A stretch of 64,000 nucleotides of DNA from Bacteroidetes bacterium ADurb.Bin145 (GTDB lineage: Bacteria > Bacteroidota > Bacteroidia > Bacteroidales > VadinHA17), in NCBI GenBank assembly GCA_002070505.1, contig MWDJ01000002.1, positions 227,216 to 291,215 on the forward strand, in the 5' to 3' direction. Shown here in pieces: positions 62,454-64,000 of this stretch; within the stretch, counting starts at the first letter, position 1, and each line of letters begins with the position of its first letter. The translations under genes and the position numbers were made by a program. Under the pieces are notes generated by a model. The model had not been told where the DNA came from, searched no databases, and saw only the letters and a list, made by a program, of their open reading frames with translations.

Positions 62454-62799
62454 TGCGTTGGATGACCCTATTAATTGTAGACATTGAAGGAGGGATAATA
62501 TTCAATCGCTTAAACTCATAAAGAATATTCAAAGCACCTTTTTGTGCATATTTCTGCTCTTTAAGGTTATTTCGAATAGATACGATTGTTCTTTCAATAT
62601 CTGCCGGGATCCTGCTAATTGGCTTATTCGGTGCATTGGACAGTGATTGATACCAACCTTCGCTTCCTGTCTTATACCGTTGAAGCCATTTATGAACCCA
62701 CTGACGAGTTTTACCTAAAGTGTCAGCAATGTCTTTAATCGGAATGCTTTTTAGATGTAATTCGACAGCCTGTTTTCTGAGTATCTCTTCGTCTTTCAT
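62443..62799 (-). CDS. IS transposase, helix-turn-helix part
   Basis: An N-terminal DNA-binding region of about 118 residues: 'IPIKDIADTLGKTRQWVHKWLQRYK' is an HTH of the transposase type and 'LNIIPPSMSTINRVIQRNG' a second one. I prefer ATG 62799; a TTG at 62820 would add seven residues. In related elements the HTH and DDE parts are one protein of about 390 residues; here they are split at an AATGGCTTTTAG overlap. Confidence 0.78.
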   Translation of the reverse strand: MKDEEILRKQAVELHLKSIPIKDIADTLGKTRQWVHKWLQRYKTGSEGWYQSLSNAPNKPISRIPADIERTIVSIRNNLKEQKYAQKGALNILYEFKRLNIIPPSMSTINRVIQRNGF

Positions 62800-62969
62800 C
62801 TTTTTTTGACGAAGTTCCAAAATTTCAAAGAACGATTTTTTTAAAATATATGTAAACGAACTGGTGAAACAAATTTTTACCTTAGATGTAAACGAACTAC
62901 TGACATTTTGATGTAAACGAACTATAGAAATTTATCAATTAAATGTTATTTGGTTACTGGTTTATCCTG

Positions 62970-63001
62970 TAAAGATACAAAATAAAATGAACATATGTTC
63001 A
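62970..63001 (-). promoter_or_regulatory. promoter with perfect TGAACATATGTTCA operator, stranded by the IS
   Basis: On the minus strand TATCTTTA (62977-62970) is a near-match -7 box, and the perfect 14-bp palindrome TGAACATATGTTCA (62988-63001) covers the expected -33 position. The next minus-strand gene is the IS transposase. Removing the IS would bring the DUF5320 gene (start 61476) to about 90-100 bp downstream, which suggests that this was its promoter. Confidence 0.65.
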
Positions 63002-63067
63002 CTTTAATTAAAAATATTTATTATTCCCCGAATGTTGACTTAAGTTTGTTTAAAATTATTGATGATC

Positions 63068-63847
63068 TTAGAACTCATACATATCCCCTGATTTAACCTG
63101 CCTAATGCTGAACGCTTCATAAAAAGCTGATAAGGCATGAAGTTCCGTGCAATGTGAAGGTAAAACATGCTTTACTTTATTATCTTTCAGGTATCGTATC
63201 GTCTCCTTTGTCTGACTATCAATTTCTTTCAGATGAAACCCTCCTATTATCCCATATATGTTACTTATCCCGGTGACCTTTTTTGCATGCTCCAGGGTAT
63301 TAACAACCCCTGAATGTCCGCAGCCTGTTACAACAAATAAACCTTCAGACAGTATCAGGGCCAATGCACTGTCGTCTATTACAAAATCAGGAGACTCGTC
63401 TTCAAAAATGAAAGAAGTGCTTTTTGATTCAAAGTCTGTTCTCCTGGGTATTTGTCCAAGGAAGATTATTTTTTCTGTAATCTTATAAGGTTGTTCACTG
63501 TTTTTCAAATTAAATTTCTTCTGCAATTCATCCCGTGTGTTTTTCAGTCCTATATACCTGTTGTCCTTCCTGCTGTAACGCTTCACAAAACATCCGGGGT
63601 GACAAACCAGGGAGCCTTCATGCAGATAACTCAACCCATTGCCGTGATCATAATGGCCATGACTCAGAATAATCATATCAATATTATCAATACTGATATT
63701 CATCTTTTTTGCATTTTTCATGAAAAGGTCGCTCTGACCTGTATCAAACAAAATTCGTTTTCCATGATGCTCAATTAGATATGAGAGCCCGTGCTCGGCC
63801 ATTGTATAAGATCCGGCATGATTTTCCGTCAGAACTGAAATCTTCAT
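63068..63847 (-). CDS. MBL-fold metallohydrolase (DHPMP-synthase-like)
   Basis: A 259-residue metallo-beta-lactamase-fold protein. The metal motif 'LSHGHYDHGNGL' is near residue 62, 'LVCHPGCF' near 82, 'VVTGCGHSGVVNTLEHA' near 173 and a final 'VLPSHCTE' near 230 supply the remaining ligands. This subgroup is annotated as 7,8-dihydropterin-6-methyl-4-aminobenzene 5'-phosphate synthase-like and occurs in anaerobes beside NifX-like/Mrp genes; the true substrate is unknown. Its promoter carries the shared operator, placing it in the same regulon as the plus-strand cluster. Confidence 0.88.
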   Translation of the reverse strand: MKISVLTENHAGSYTMAEHGLSYLIEHHGKRILFDTGQSDLFMKNAKKMNISIDNIDMIILSHGHYDHGNGLSYLHEGSLVCHPGCFVKRYSRKDNRYIGLKNTRDELQKKFNLKNSEQPYKITEKIIFLGQIPRRTDFESKSTSFIFEDESPDFVIDDSALALILSEGLFVVTGCGHSGVVNTLEHAKKVTGISNIYGIIGGFHLKEIDSQTKETIRYLKDNKVKHVLPSHCTELHALSAFYEAFSIRQVKSGDMYEF

Positions 63848-63860
63848 GAACTTTTTTATT

Positions 63861-63900
63861 CAAAATTAGTCTAAATAATTTTTATATGAACGAATGTTCA
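63861..63900 (-). promoter_or_regulatory. promoter of the MBL gene with TGAAC-N4-GTTCA operator
   Basis: On the minus strand TAATTTTG (63868-63861) matches TAnnTTTG, 13 bp before the ATG at 63847. The operator TGAACGAATGTTCA (63887-63900) lies 18 nt upstream of it, over the -33 position. The site could also serve a divergent gene beyond the right edge, where such operators often control a TetR-type regulator. Confidence 0.7.
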
Positions 63901-64000
63901 TTTAATTTTACTTTATATCCATTAACTAAGTACATGACAAAAATTTACAACATTGGTTAAATTTATCTATATCGTTGCTAAAAAGCAGGTTGGCTATAAA
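63901..64000. other. right-edge spacer
   Basis: The last 100 bp are AT-rich and have no supported gene. It is probably the upstream region of a gene that lies to the right of the window. Confidence 0.4.

Larger units (their letters stand above)
61519..62923. mobile_element. IS element with threefold repeated ends (IS481/DDE-type)
   Basis: The 13-bp sequence AGTTCGTTTACAT occurs at 61526-61538 and 61564-61576, with a degenerate copy AGTTCATTGACAT at 61631-61643. Its reverse complement occurs at 62850-62862, 62886-62898 and 62911-62923. The longest inverted match is 20 bp with two mismatches, starting TGTCA (61519-61538 and 62886-62905), so the exact right end may be 62905. A possible 9-bp flanking direct repeat, ATTAAATGT, is at 61506-61514 and 62938-62946, but it does not abut these ends. 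The palindrome GCCCCCTAGGGGGC (61588-61601) lies inside. Confidence 0.8.

Noticed and set aside
61506-62946. ATTAAATGT as proven target-site duplication of the IS
   Set aside because: The 9-mers do not abut the inverted repeats, and the bases between differ on the two sides; in AT-rich DNA such a match may be chance.

Overview
The window looks like a chromosome segment of an anaerobic Bacteroidota, most likely Bacteroidales/Marinilabiliales-like. Supporting signs are a type IX secretion (T9SS) cargo domain, a PorE-like envelope protein, BT_3928-family and DUF1573 proteins, TAnnTTTG -7 promoter boxes and little Shine-Dalgarno signal. I saw no rRNA or tRNA gene, CRISPR array, prophage or replication origin.

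Positions 1-49,000 are mostly chromosomal housekeeping and envelope genes. They run in order: a serC-serA-DUF1015 serine operon; comB and gcvT; a PorE-like OmpA protein; an HPt/STAS bicistron; clpB; a flavin reductase; a TerB-like/FHA-like/ABCG fusion transporter; a SiaB/SiaC kinase-phosphoprotein pair; an rRNA methyltransferase; an S41 protease; guaA, rnz, a STAS protein and rpsA; a nucleotide-sugar operon (ugd, rfbA, rfbC, rfbD, phosphohexomutase); yjbQ; a RecD-like helicase; DUF3822-rsmD; a secreted/surface block (beta-barrel, CBM9-like, T9SS cargo with PKD domains, lipoprotein, GH2 beta-galactosidase); a nitronate monooxygenase; a DEAD-box helicase and cold-shock protein; a DUF362 protein; and a PHB-depolymerase-like esterase. 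Spacers carry several dispersed palindromic repeats and one exact ten-copy 9-bp minisatellite.

Positions 49,250-63,900 form a different, accessory block. It starts with a DUF134 DNA-binding protein. It continues with two NifX/NifB-like (orange-protein-family) proteins, a DUF5320 protein, a DUF89 protein, a COG0731 radical SAM enzyme and a peptide deformylase. Next come HdrC-like and HdrB-like proteins, a CoA-disulfide-reductase-like flavoprotein and a CGGC-domain protein. Then follow a MinD ATPase with an inserted ferredoxin domain, DUF1573, a BT_3928/DoxX-like membrane protein, a second ferredoxin-MinD and a cysteine-free Mrp/NBP35 ATPase. A second DUF5320 gene, an IS element and an MBL-fold hydrolase lie beyond. 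The core (NifX-like proteins, two Fe-S MinD ATPases, Mrp) matches the anaerobe-specific orange-protein (ORP) systems known from Desulfovibrio. The thiol/disulfide redox genes and the embedded DUF1573-BT_3928 pair make it an unusual, enlarged version.

Three 14-bp sites TGAAC-N4-GTTCA lie at the promoters of the DUF134 operon, of the second DUF5320 gene (now cut off from its promoter by the IS) and of the MBL gene. This suggests all three units form one regulon. All functional statements rest on reading motifs by eye; no database search was run.
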